Assembly: GCF_005491205.1 (NCBI RefSeq)
Contig: NZ_CP028039.1
Coordinates: forward strand, 37,765-101,764
Source of the DNA: Nissabacter sp. SGAir0207
GTDB taxonomy: Bacteria > Pseudomonadota > Gammaproteobacteria > Enterobacterales > Enterobacteriaceae
Direction: 5' to 3'
DNA: 64,000 nt
A model generated the notes under the pieces. The model did not search any database and was not told the DNA's origin. It saw only the letters and a program-made list of their open reading frames with translations. Below are positions 26,263 through 33,318 of the stretch, piece by piece (the first letter of the stretch is position 1; each line of letters starts with the position of its first letter). The position numbers were made by a program, and so were the translations under genes.

Positions 26263-26910
26263 TTAGATTAGGGGTATATCGATGCGCGCCATCTGATATG
26301 CCAGCGCCAGCAGCTCGTACTGAGTCCCATTCAAAGCCTCAAAGGTTCGCTTTCCGCCTACAGTGCCTGCGGCATGTACGGGCACAAGCCACGGGTAACA
26401 ATCACGAACCCTTGCCGGCGCGGCCAGCTGGTGGTGCCACTCGCACAATGGCAGCACCAGCTTGTGCGCGCCCGGCTTTACCCGGCCGTCAATGTGGTGC
26501 AATGAGACCTGCTCTGTGCGAATGCCATGCTGTAGGCAGGCAATGCATGGGAGAGTGCCCAGGGCGGCCATGATGCCGCGCTCCTCGGAGGTAGGGCTAC
26601 GCCCCTTGGTTCCCAGACTGCGCGCCGGCTTTCGCGTCCTGGCCGCCGCTGGTGGCTTGCTAACTGCCTGCTGGCGCTTAGCCTGGGCTTTCTCCACCAG
26701 CTGGGCACGGTACTCAGGAGATTGTTGGCGCGCGCGCTGCTTTTCCTGCTGCCGCTTACCGCTGGCTAAGGCTTTTTCCTGCATGGCCTGGCGGTAAGCC
26801 GGATCTGCCTGGCGGGTGCGCTGCTTCTCCCGCTGGCGCTGTTGGGCATCCCGCTGTTTTTGCAGCTGGCGCGCCTTCTTCTCTTCCGTCAGTCCATTAA
26901 TGGCCGGCAC
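26263..26910 (-). CDS. ref: Ref, RecA-dependent HNH-like nuclease
   Basis: 215 aa. The C-terminal catalytic part holds CIACLQHGIRTEQVSLHHID (residues about 125-144), then GAHKLVLPLCEWHH (about 149-162), the zinc/His signature of P1 Ref. The N-terminal 100 residues are a very basic Gln/Arg/Lys coiled tail, as in P1, needed for DNA binding. P1 Ref cuts at RecA-made D-loops and stimulates recombination. The start is GTG 26910 with a poor ribosome site, three bases after the upstream gene. Confidence 0.88.
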   Translation of the reverse strand: MPAINGLTEEKKARQLQKQRDAQQRQREKQRTRQADPAYRQAMQEKALASGKRQQEKQRARQQSPEYRAQLVEKAQAKRQQAVSKPPAAARTRKPARSLGTKGRSPTSEERGIMAALGTLPCIACLQHGIRTEQVSLHHIDGRVKPGAHKLVLPLCEWHHQLAAPARVRDCYPWLVPVHAAGTVGGKRTFEALNGTQYELLALAYQMARIDIPLI

Positions 26911-26913
26911 AGG

Positions 26914-27204
26914 CTAAAGGGGCATTGAGGCATTGACGGCGCTATTCATCAGCCAGCCATGGCGCTTGAGCACCATTTCTTCATCCAACATATCGATACC
27001 GTGTAGTGCCATATCGATACGCATACGCATGTTTTGCTTTTGGATCCGCTCGTATGCCATGAGGTAATCACCCGGGAGCGCAGGCACACGGAATTCACGC
27101 AAGGCTGCCATGGCCGCCATTTCGGTCAGAACGTCCGGGGTTGGATATTCATCAATTGCGCATTCATCAATGACAATGGGTTGAATGTCTGGGGTGTGCT
27201 GCAT
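26914..27204 (-). CDS. Small soluble protein upstream of ref
   Basis: 96 aa, acidic at the N-terminus (IVIDECAIDEYPTPDVLTEM) and helical, Met-rich at the end. No family recognised. It lies in a run of small minus-strand genes ending in ref. Confidence 0.55.
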   Translation of the reverse strand: MQHTPDIQPIVIDECAIDEYPTPDVLTEMAAMAALREFRVPALPGDYLMAYERIQKQNMRMRIDMALHGIDMLDEEMVLKRHGWLMNSAVNASMPL

Positions 27205-27224
27205 GAGGAAAACTCCTTTAGGAA

Positions 27225-27638
27225 TTAATTAGCCAGCTGTCTGGCGGCAAGGCGCTGATTGAAGACACTCTGTAGTTGGTACATGGCGCTGTTACGGCGG
27301 CACTCATCGAAAATCGTGTTGCCACGGCGGTCGGCCGAGCTACGCAGGAATTGCATGGGTAAGGGGTTTTCGGCGCGCGGACGCACAGGAAATGGGTGCT
27401 CTGCAAATGCACCAGGCGTTGGAGCATCTTTGAGATAAATGCGGCGGCCGCCAGCGGTGATGATGTGCAACATCCCTTGAGCCTCCATTTCTTGTACCAG
27501 GCTCCTGGCCACTGAGATCCCACGGCTCACGGCGGCCAGGATGTCACGAATGGTCAGGTAACTTTTATGCTCAAATTGCGCCATAACCAGCTTGGCGCGC
27601 TCATCGAATAGGTGAACAGAGGAAAGGGTGTTGCTCAT
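27225..27638 (-). CDS. Probable winged-helix regulator
   Basis: 137 aa. Residues 20-70 read like a winged helix: FEHKSYLTIRDILAAVSRGI, SVARSLVQEMEAQGMLHII, then a basic wing GGRRIYLKD. The C-terminal half is basic and of unknown role. It may regulate the ref cluster. No operator identified. Confidence 0.5.
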   Translation of the reverse strand: MSNTLSSVHLFDERAKLVMAQFEHKSYLTIRDILAAVSRGISVARSLVQEMEAQGMLHIITAGGRRIYLKDAPTPGAFAEHPFPVRPRAENPLPMQFLRSSADRRGNTIFDECRRNSAMYQLQSVFNQRLAARQLAN

Positions 27639-27738
27639 GTAATCTCCTTGATACCGCCTGCCAGCGGCTATCTATTACGGTTCATGCGGTGGCATCTGCC
27701 AGGATAACGTTGCGGCTATCGTCAAAGGGGTGGCCGGC

Positions 27739-27894
27739 TTATTCTCTCGGGAACTCTTCCACTTTTAGCGATGCCAGCTCCTTTCTAAGAAACTCGCAGA
27801 TCTTAAGGACGGCGATGAATCCCACTGTGCCGCACAGGAAGACCCAAGCCACGATAAGGGGCATATAAATGCTTGGCTCCAAGGCCATGTACAT
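27739..27894 (-). CDS. Small single-span membrane protein overlapping its upstream neighbour
   Basis: 51 aa (MYMALEPSIYMPLIVAWVFL, then GTVGFIAVLKICEFLRKE). One membrane helix (about 12-33) and a charged cytoplasmic tail. The start lies inside the 3' part of the gene at 27803-28402 in another frame. It needs a +1 relation, so it is not explained by the homopolymer deletions seen elsewhere. Supported by coding-like composition and topology only. Confidence 0.5.
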   Translation of the reverse strand: MYMALEPSIYMPLIVAWVFLCGTVGFIAVLKICEFLRKELASLKVEEFPRE

Positions 27895-28402
27895 CTCGAA
27901 CACTCTTAGGGACACTCTGCGCTACCCAGGCGTGATGGCCATTAAGCCATGTTTGGTGTAATGCGAACTCCTCAAGCAACTGGTCACTCACAGAAGAGGC
28001 CAAGCTCTCAATGCTCGCCAAAATAGTCTTAGGTTTCTCGTCAATCCCGCAGATATAAAGCAACTGCCGGCAGCGCAGCCACACGATGCGCATACGCTCC
28101 ATGGGAAGCCAGAAATAGAAGGTCTGGCCATTGGCGCGGGGATGGCTGGCACCTTCATCAGAGTGCAGTGCGTCCGTTTCCACCAGCGACCGGATCCGCT
28201 TCAGGCTATGGCCTACGCTCAAGTCGATATTCAGCCGGTGACGCATTGTGGCCAGCTGCATGACACTGCGACGCAGATTGAGTGGCTTGTCAGGCTGTAG
28301 GGCATACCGATCGCCCAAAGACTTCTCAATAGTCCGGTAAGGCATCTCACGCAGGGTAGCGATGAAGATGGCCTGCATCATCTCGTTGTCGCTGACTTTC
28401 AT
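27803..28402 (-). CDS. Unknown protein, N-terminal regulator-like helices
   Basis: 199 aa. It is helical and basic up to about residue 160 (NEMMQAIFIATLREMPYRTI, KPLNLRRSVMQLATMRHRLN), with AWVAQSVPKS near the region that overlaps the small membrane gene. The last 40 residues look non-native (Gly/Arg/His-rich), so the true end could lie earlier. The upstream gap carries two near-identical promoter-like repeats. Confidence 0.55.
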   Translation of the reverse strand: MKVSDNEMMQAIFIATLREMPYRTIEKSLGDRYALQPDKPLNLRRSVMQLATMRHRLNIDLSVGHSLKRIRSLVETDALHSDEGASHPRANGQTFYFWLPMERMRIVWLRCRQLLYICGIDEKPKTILASIESLASSVSDQLLEEFALHQTWLNGHHAWVAQSVPKSVRDVHGLGAKHLYAPYRGLGLPVRHSGIHRRP

Positions 28403-28533
28403 CAGGCCACCAGCCGGGATGATGCATGGAAAAGGAGGGAGGCCATCAGCATAGAGCTGGTGGCCAGGGCAAAGCGGATTTTGGGGCTGGAAAATATCAT
28501 GGATTAACGCAAAACCTAAATTGGGGACAAAGA

Positions 28534-28585
28534 TTTTAGGATGGGCGTCTACGTTAATCCAGAGATATTTTAGGATTGGCGTCTA
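28534..28585 (-). promoter_or_regulatory. Tandem TTTTAGGAT repeats upstream of the 199-aa gene
   Basis: TTTTAGGATGGGCGTCTA (28534-28551) and TTTTAGGATTGGCGTCTA (28568-28585) differ at one base and are 34 bp apart. On the minus strand they read TAGACGCC[A/C]ATCCTAAAA and lie 130-180 bp before ATG 28402. Related copies occur at 47620-47637 and 55264-55275, so a shared regulator or promoter element is likely. Confidence 0.55.
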
Positions 28586-28586
28586 T

Positions 28587-29081
28587 TTAGGGTGCGATTG
28601 CGCTTTCTTCCGGCAAAACAGCGGGTTGTTGCTGCTCTGCCTGCTGCTCACCCAGGAAAAGAGTACGCGGCACATGCACCATCTGCCCCTTCACCACCGG
28701 TGGGAATTGCTTATTTTCGATAGCATCCACCAGCATATCCCAGGCCTCGATCGCGGCCTCGCTGTTGCTGTCGCGTACCAGCTTCACAGTGATTTCACCA
28801 GGGCGGTCGGCACCGATCACATCAACGCCCATGGCCAAGCGAATGCCGGCATCGTTCGCCAGGTCTGGCAGGCTATACACGTTGAGCTGGTTATCCAGAT
28901 CAAACGCCAGAGCGAGGCCGGTGGCCACAACCATGCTGGCCGGGGAGTCCTTGGATCGCTCTTTACGGGAAATCAGGCGATGGCCAGACAGCTGGAAGCA
29001 TGGAGAAGCCTCGCTGGTGATGATCGGTGCCGGAGAATCAGAGAAAAGGTGCTTAACTTGGGCAAGAATGCTTTGGGACAT
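28587..29081 (-). CDS. Unknown soluble protein (RecT/SSB-like gene neighbourhood)
   Basis: 164 aa. An N-terminal helix (MSQSILAQVKHLFSDSPAPI) is followed by a beta-rich core (VVATGLALAFDLDNQLNVYS, then GVDVIGADRPGEITVKLVR) and a Gln/Pro-rich tail. No recognised family. The ribosome site AAGGAAA lies before ATG 29081. Tail composition resembles flexible protein-interaction tails. Confidence 0.55.
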   Translation of the reverse strand: MSQSILAQVKHLFSDSPAPIITSEASPCFQLSGHRLISRKERSKDSPASMVVATGLALAFDLDNQLNVYSLPDLANDAGIRLAMGVDVIGADRPGEITVKLVRDSNSEAAIEAWDMLVDAIENKQFPPVVKGQMVHVPRTLFLGEQQAEQQQPAVLPEESAIAP

Positions 29082-29183
29082 GGGTTTCCTTTATTGATCA
29101 AGGTCAATGTTTGCTATAGGATCTGCGCGCTTTCAATTTTTTGATAGATTGCGAGAGCACTACAGCCCCTCCGGGGGCTGTTT

Positions 29184-29630
29184 TTACATCTGCTGCCATA
29201 TTTCCCCTGTATCCACGCACACAAAGCCATGACACCGCCTGTCGTAGACATCCTTGTAAGGGATGGCTGAAGGTGATTGCTGCTCATGCCAATGCTGATG
29301 GCCAGCCAGGAACGCGACCGGGCAGGAGTGATAGGCGCTATAGTCCGTCCCTTCACTACGCGATGCAGCCCGGGCACCGTCAAACCAGCCGGCCAGCACG
29401 TCAAAGCGCTCCACCAGCTGGACGGTGAAGTCATCTTCATCACCGAGGAGGCGCACTATACCCATCTTGGATAATTGTTCCAGAACCCTCCCGTCGCCCA
29501 CGATGTCATCCCCGCTGTAATTACCGGCATCATCCACGTAGGAGAAATGCGTATAGGGCGTAGGGCTGTCAATGTGATGGGCGCGGGCAACGGCCGTGAA
29601 AAACTTCATCATGCGGCGTGAGACTTTCAT
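29184..29630 (-). CDS. Unknown phage protein
   Basis: 148 aa from ATG 29630 (MKVSRRMMKFFTAVARAHHI), chosen because AAGGA lies seven bases upstream. The earlier in-frame ATG lies inside a terminator. The middle has VRLLGDEDDFTVQLVERFDV and the end is His/Cys-rich (FLAGHQHWHEQQ, RRCHGFVCVD), possibly metal binding. Function unknown. Confidence 0.55.
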   Translation of the reverse strand: MKVSRRMMKFFTAVARAHHIDSPTPYTHFSYVDDAGNYSGDDIVGDGRVLEQLSKMGIVRLLGDEDDFTVQLVERFDVLAGWFDGARAASRSEGTDYSAYHSCPVAFLAGHQHWHEQQSPSAIPYKDVYDRRCHGFVCVDTGEIWQQM

Positions 29631-29661
29631 GGTGGCATCCTTATCGTTGGGTAGGTGCATA

Positions 29662-29686
29662 GCAAAAGCGCCCTCTAAGGGGCGCT
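29662..29686 (-). terminator. Terminator before the 148-aa gene
   Basis: AGCGCCC/GGGCGCT stem followed by TTTTGCT on the minus strand. Confidence 0.65.
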
Positions 29687-29713
29687 GTGGGCTTTTGACT
29701 TGGTGAGGCCGCC

Positions 29714-30058
29714 TTACAAGGGCATACGCAGCCTATACCCTGAGAGCTTACATGCGGCCACCACAAACTGTGCCGCCAACTCATTTTCCTGTGGAGTTGC
29801 ATCACGAGAAGAAAGCTTCAGGTGGGCAGCGATATCAGCAGTGACCTTACGCTCGATATAGGCCTCATTCACTTCATTGAAGTAAGCCTGCTGAGATGGC
29901 TGGGTACGGAATTTAAACCCTCCTGCCAGCATCATGTGCGCCAAGATAGTTAACATGTAGGCAAAGATTGTCAGCCCAATATCGCCATATAGGGTAAGCG
30001 CAATAGAGCACAGCATCAGGCCATTGAATAGCTTGTGGTGCGTAGACATATGGAACAT
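29714..30058 (-). CDS. Small membrane protein
   Basis: 114 aa. Two membrane segments (residues about 11-27 and 29-48, GLMLCSIALTLYGDIGLTIF, AYMLTILAHMMLAGG) and a soluble C-terminal half. AGGGA lies five bases before ATG 30058. Role unknown. Confidence 0.6.
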   Translation of the reverse strand: MFHMSTHHKLFNGLMLCSIALTLYGDIGLTIFAYMLTILAHMMLAGGFKFRTQPSQQAYFNEVNEAYIERKVTADIAAHLKLSSRDATPQENELAAQFVVAACKLSGYRLRMPL

Positions 30059-30116
30059 AGAAATCCCTGGAAGGCCGGGTAAAGCCCGGAAAAATTAAAA
30101 GTGAGCGCCAGGCGCG

Positions 30117-30437
30117 TCACCGGGTGCGCCGGCGCTCCAGCTGGTGGACGCGGGTTGCCACCTGTGATGCTGGGGCGCTAAATACGCGGTTAATTGCTTC
30201 AATGATATGCCCCTCAGAGCGCTGGATGTCATTCACGATCTGCTGGGCGGTATGCTCATCTGCTGCCTCAACAAACTGGGCGGCCTCTTGCGGGTTGGCC
30301 ATCAACTTATCGAGCGTCATATCCCTGATCGGCGCACCGGATGGGAATATCAGGGTGCAAGCGACAACCGCGCGGCCGTCACGCACCCCACTGCGCAAAT
30401 GAACCTTTATCCCGTCAACCACCAGCACTTTTGCCAT
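30117..30437 (-). CDS. Unknown small protein downstream of a TGAATCA operator array
   Basis: 106 aa from ATG 30437 (MAKVLVVDGIKVHLRSGVRD), after GAGGAA. The N-terminus is beta-rich, the middle has RDMTLDKLMANPQEAAQFVE and the end is a helix with Arg repeats. No HTH visible. Four alternating TGAATCA half-sites lie 25-65 bp upstream, so expression is probably controlled by a dimeric factor. Confidence 0.6.
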   Translation of the reverse strand: MAKVLVVDGIKVHLRSGVRDGRAVVACTLIFPSGAPIRDMTLDKLMANPQEAAQFVEAADEHTAQQIVNDIQRSEGHIIEAINRVFSAPASQVATRVHQLERRRTR

Positions 30438-30461
30438 AAATTCCTCTGGGGCTAACACGAA

Positions 30462-30501
30462 GTGAATCAGGTGGTGATTCACGGTGATTCATTTTGAATC
30501 A
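30462..30501. promoter_or_regulatory. Array of four TGAATCA half-sites
   Basis: TGAATCA at 30463-30469 and 30495-30501 alternate with its inverse TGATTCA at 30475-30481 and 30485-30491. They form two nested inverted repeats. A TATACT -10-like hexamer follows on the upstream side (minus strand, 30518-30523), so the array lies just downstream of a likely promoter. Confidence 0.6.
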
Positions 30502-30534
30502 CGAAATAAAACACGTTTTAGTATAGGGGTATCT

Positions 30535-30900
30535 TTAGTCTTGCGTCCAGAACACCACATCTTTGGGCGGGGACAGCGGCGTTTCTTCGAACCGTAAATA
30601 AGTGCCGATACTTATGCCTTCTTTTGTCAACTGGCAAAGCGGCGGTGCCTTGGGATTGTCCGGCTCCGAATGGATGATCTGGACAGCACCGCGCTTAACT
30701 AAGCGACATAGAGAATTCCTGAAATTGCTCAATGTGAGCGATTTTTTGTGCATTTTTTTCAGGTATCTCGGCCTAACTTGCAAGTAAAGGGCGGATAGAT
30801 GAATTTGGCAGTGCTTACCTTTACGGAGGCTTCCGTTACAGTGTTGCTCTGCCAAATAAGACAGCGTGACCTTTTGCAAGATCGAAAACTCTCTTGGCAT
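30535..30900 (-). CDS. Winged-helix-like regulator downstream of cre (position of P1 c8)
   Basis: 121 aa. LQKVTLSYLAEQHCNGSLRK and SNFRNSLCRLVKRGAVQIIH outline a winged helix, with a basic core and a short acidic tail. RBS AAGG lies eight bases before ATG 30900. In P1 a small gene (c8) lies between cre and ref. The position is similar, but I cannot claim homology from sequence. Confidence 0.5.
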   Translation of the reverse strand: MPREFSILQKVTLSYLAEQHCNGSLRKGKHCQIHLSALYLQVRPRYLKKMHKKSLTLSNFRNSLCRLVKRGAVQIIHSEPDNPKAPPLCQLTKEGISIGTYLRFEETPLSPPKDVVFWTQD

Positions 30901-30956
30901 GGGGATGACCTTATTGTTCTTCTTTCTTTTTCTTTTGGGCGTCTTGTGGCGTTATC

Positions 30957-31991
30957 TCAGCGAAACATACGCAACATGATGCTGTTATCTGCCTCCAAAT
31001 GTCTGATGTAGCCCATAACCTGCTTAGGCGTCTTCCAGGTGCCCTCATGCATAATCTGGGGAAGGGATGCACCACTTTTGGCCATGTCCTGCGCCGCCCC
31101 TACGCGGGGGCTGTGCCCAGTCCACGTGCGATAGCGCTTGGTAGACTTTCCGTCCTGGGTGCCATAGAGCGCTGACCAAGCATCAGAGAAAATCTTCTCA
31201 ATTGCACGGTGAGTAAGGGGATTTTTGGTTTGACGGAGTTTGTTGTAGCGGTCAACACCGCAAAAAACAAAGGCGTCAGGCTGATCGGCCAGGCCAGACA
31301 TTTCGAGCCAGTTGACCAGCCACTCAGTGACGATTGGAGCCAATTTCTTAATGACGCCGTACCCATCGATGATGGTTTTGGTGTGCTTGACTAGCAGAAT
31401 AGCGGTGCCGTCAGGGGAGAACGTCACATCACGAACACGTAAGCGGGAGATCTCCGCAATGCGCAGCAGAGTAATGTAGGAGATACCGATGAAAGCCAGA
31501 TTCCGGCGTTGGTAAAGGCGGGTATTGGACTCCCACGCGGCAGCTACCTTGAGCAATTCCTCTCGGTGCAGCGGAATAGCCTGGCCGATCATCTCACCTT
31601 TTAGGACAGACGTTCTGCGGATTTTACGCATCCCACGATCAACGGAGCGCACGTCATCAGGGCGCAGCAAGCCGGCCTCGGCGTGAATTTTGTTAATCAT
31701 GGTCTTGTGCTGTGCCACTGTGGAGGTGGCACGGCCAAGCTCCTCTTTCAAATAGAAGAGGTAATCACGCACATCATCATAGTCAGCGGGGAGCCACACT
31801 TTGCCGCGCTCGTCACACCAGCGCGCCCAGCTCCGCAATACCGAGAGCATCTGATCCCAGGTATTTTTGGCAAACGCATCCTTGTCGGCTAAGAACCGGC
31901 GAAGATGATCGGCTACCCGCTCATCGAAACTTGCCGCGTTTAATGAAGGAAGGTCACGTGGATTCACCTTCTTCGGAGTCATTTTCGTCAT
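30957..31991 (-). CDS. cre: Cre-type tyrosine recombinase
   Basis: 344 aa from ATG 31991 (AGGA six bases upstream), against 343 in P1 Cre. All active-site residues are present at Cre numbering +4: Arg177 and Glu180 (LLRIAEISRL), Lys205 (VKHTKT), His293 and Arg296 (TGHSPRVGAAQDMAKSG), Trp319 (EGTWK) and nucleophile Tyr328 (VMGYIRHLEAD). It should resolve plasmid dimers and help circularise incoming DNA by acting on the lox-like site at 32660-32699. It overlaps the upstream repressor gene by 38 bp, the position of P1 cra. Confidence 0.93.
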   Translation of the reverse strand: MTKMTPKKVNPRDLPSLNAASFDERVADHLRRFLADKDAFAKNTWDQMLSVLRSWARWCDERGKVWLPADYDDVRDYLFYLKEELGRATSTVAQHKTMINKIHAEAGLLRPDDVRSVDRGMRKIRRTSVLKGEMIGQAIPLHREELLKVAAAWESNTRLYQRRNLAFIGISYITLLRIAEISRLRVRDVTFSPDGTAILLVKHTKTIIDGYGVIKKLAPIVTEWLVNWLEMSGLADQPDAFVFCGVDRYNKLRQTKNPLTHRAIEKIFSDAWSALYGTQDGKSTKRYRTWTGHSPRVGAAQDMAKSGASLPQIMHEGTWKTPKQVMGYIRHLEADNSIMLRMFR

Positions 31992-32283
31992 CGATTTTCC
32001 TATGTCGTTTGCAGATTTTGTAATCTGGATGCTCATCTTTCAGGAGCAACCCGATTTCTTCAGCCGTAAACGGCCGCTTAGCGTTTCTATCGTGCAATTG
32101 AAGGTCCGGGTGCATATCCGCAAGGAGAAGAAGGAACTCAAACTCACTAGAGGCCATAGGCCGATGGTCATGTTCCTTCTTTATCCAGCCGCCAACGGAG
32201 TAGCCAAATCGTTCGGCCATCTCTGCTTGCGTCTTGCCTAGCTTTATGCGGGCTGCCTTAACCATTTTACCGGTCGGTTGCAT
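31954..32283 (-). CDS. XRE-family HTH repressor overlapping cre
   Basis: 109 aa. The helix-turn-helix is at residues 8-35 (VKAARIKLGKTQAEMAERFG, then YSVGGWIKKE). The acidic tail overlaps the cre start. GGAG lies eight bases before ATG 32283. A perfect 20-bp palindrome lies 15 bp upstream, so it probably represses its own transcript and with it cre. P1 has cra here, between loxP and cre. Confidence 0.8.
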   Translation of the reverse strand: MQPTGKMVKAARIKLGKTQAEMAERFGYSVGGWIKKEHDHRPMASSEFEFLLLLADMHPDLQLHDRNAKRPFTAEEIGLLLKDEHPDYKICKRHRKIDDENDSEEGEST

Positions 32284-32298
32284 AAAAATGCTCCTGCA

Positions 32299-32318
32299 AC
32301 TATCCCGCCCGGGATAGT
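32299..32318. promoter_or_regulatory. Operator palindrome upstream of the XRE-cre operon
   Basis: ACTATCCCG and its exact inverse CGGGATAGT are separated by two bases, giving a perfect 20-bp palindrome 16 bp upstream of ATG 32283. Best explained as the binding site of the XRE protein. Confidence 0.7.
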
Positions 32319-32659
32319 GATTTTATAGTGGTCTGGGTTAAATACAACGCTAATCCCAAAATTAACTGGTAAACCGGTTTATGAGCGTGGGACTAACGTT
32401 TGGTGCTTCTACGCTAAAAATGCACAGGGATTACCCACAATCTGATTAATTTTTCACGTAACGCTACCAAGTCTGATCTTCAAGTTATGGCTCATGCTGA
32501 TAGCTAAAAACGCCTGCATATACGACGAGATTGGGATGAGATGTCGCTCTGAGTATCGGTTTCATAGTGTGCCAACCCCTAAAGTTAAAAGCCTGCTAAT
32601 TTCGTAAGGAAAACGTCACAGGACTGAAACGGCTTTGCTAAACCGTAAAGTACCAAATG

Positions 32660-32699
32660 TTGTCAGGTATATATATGGGTAGTTATATATACCTGACAA
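32660..32699. other. Candidate lox-type site for the Cre homologue
   Basis: Perfect 16-bp inverted arms (TTGTCAGGTATATATA at 32660-32675 and its inverse at 32684-32699) flank an 8-bp asymmetric spacer TGGGTAGT. P1 loxP has 13-bp arms, an 8-bp spacer and TATA at the inner arm ends, as here. The site lies about 380 bp upstream of the repressor gene and 670 bp from the cre start, similar to P1. Sequence differs from loxP, as for the sites of other Cre relatives. Confidence 0.75.
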
Positions 32700-32772
32700 T
32701 TTTGTAAGGGGGTAAGCATATTCGATTTATTGTTATCTCACCAGAGACCTATTCCGTTAAGTTATTATTACC

Positions 32773-32946
32773 ATGATCAATATCACCAATGGTATCAGTT
32801 CCATAATTGTCGAAAAAGCCCGCAATTCAGCACTATTTTCAGTTTCTGATACCGGTAACCTTCCCCGTCACAATGGGCTAGTGGTATATAGGGATTGTCC
32901 GAAAACGATAGTGGATTGGAAATTTTTTGCAGGGTTAGAGCAATGA
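32773..32946 (+). CDS. Small predicted ORF upstream of the 70-aa gene
   Basis: 57 aa (MINITNGISSIIVEKARNSA). Its TGA overlaps the next ATG (ATGA at 32943-32946), which suggests coupling, but it has no good ribosome site. Could be a leader peptide. Low certainty. Confidence 0.35.
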   Translation: MINITNGISSIIVEKARNSALFSVSDTGNLPRHNGLVVYRDCPKTIVDWKFFAGLEQ

Positions 32947-33155
32947 CACGTAACACCATTTTACCTTTAGTGAATGACATTACATTAGCCGCCAAAGAGC
33001 TTGGGCTTGTAACCTTGGCAACACCTGCCAATATGGAAATCATCGTGCAACACTTCGCTATGACGCTCTCAACCCCCGCTCCTGGCACAAAACGTGTCTC
33101 CATCAAAGAACTCCGCCGATACTTAAAGCAAACCATTTACTACTGTATTTTGTGA
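32943..33155 (+). CDS. Small basic protein of unknown function
   Basis: 70 aa (MTRNTILPLVNDITLAAKEL). The site AGGG lies eight bases before ATG 32943. C-terminal KRVSIKELRRYLKQTIYY is basic. No family recognised. Probably part of the plasmid-maintenance or immunity region next to the lox-like site. Confidence 0.5.
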   Translation: MTRNTILPLVNDITLAAKELGLVTLATPANMEIIVQHFAMTLSTPAPGTKRVSIKELRRYLKQTIYYCIL

Positions 33156-33191
33156 CCCAGTTGTTCATAGAGTGCTCGTGTCCCACATATA

Positions 33192-33258
33192 GGACAAGTT
33201 TGTCCAGTTATGAGACATTTTTGTCCGGGTATTGTGTAACGGCTAGTAGACCTATACT
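33192..33258 (+). promoter_or_regulatory. Promoter with operator-like repeats for the 33319 gene
   Basis: GGACAA and TTGTCC (33192-33205) form a 14-bp palindrome, and a further TTGTCC lies at 33221-33226. A -10 TATACT follows at about 33253-33258. The repeats sit in the -30 to -65 range, so a regulator may act there. Confidence 0.5.
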
Positions 33259-33318
33259 AAAATAATGTTTATTTTAAGCTGTCGGCGCTATGCCGGCCTT
33301 GAAAGAGACATTTTGTTG

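Larger units (their letters stand above)
32284..32772. other. Regulatory region with operator, palindromes and lox-like site
   Basis: About 490 bp without a clear gene, AT-rich. It holds the 20-bp operator at 32299-32318, the palindrome TAAACCGGTTTA at 32370-32381, and the lox-like site at 32660-32699. The arrangement repressor operator, spacer, recombination site matches the loxP-cra-cre region of P1 in outline. Confidence 0.6.

Noticed and set aside
32795..33136. Minus-strand frame opposite the 70-aa gene
   Set aside because: No ribosome site, no recognisable pattern, and it overlaps the better supported plus-strand pair with ATGA coupling.
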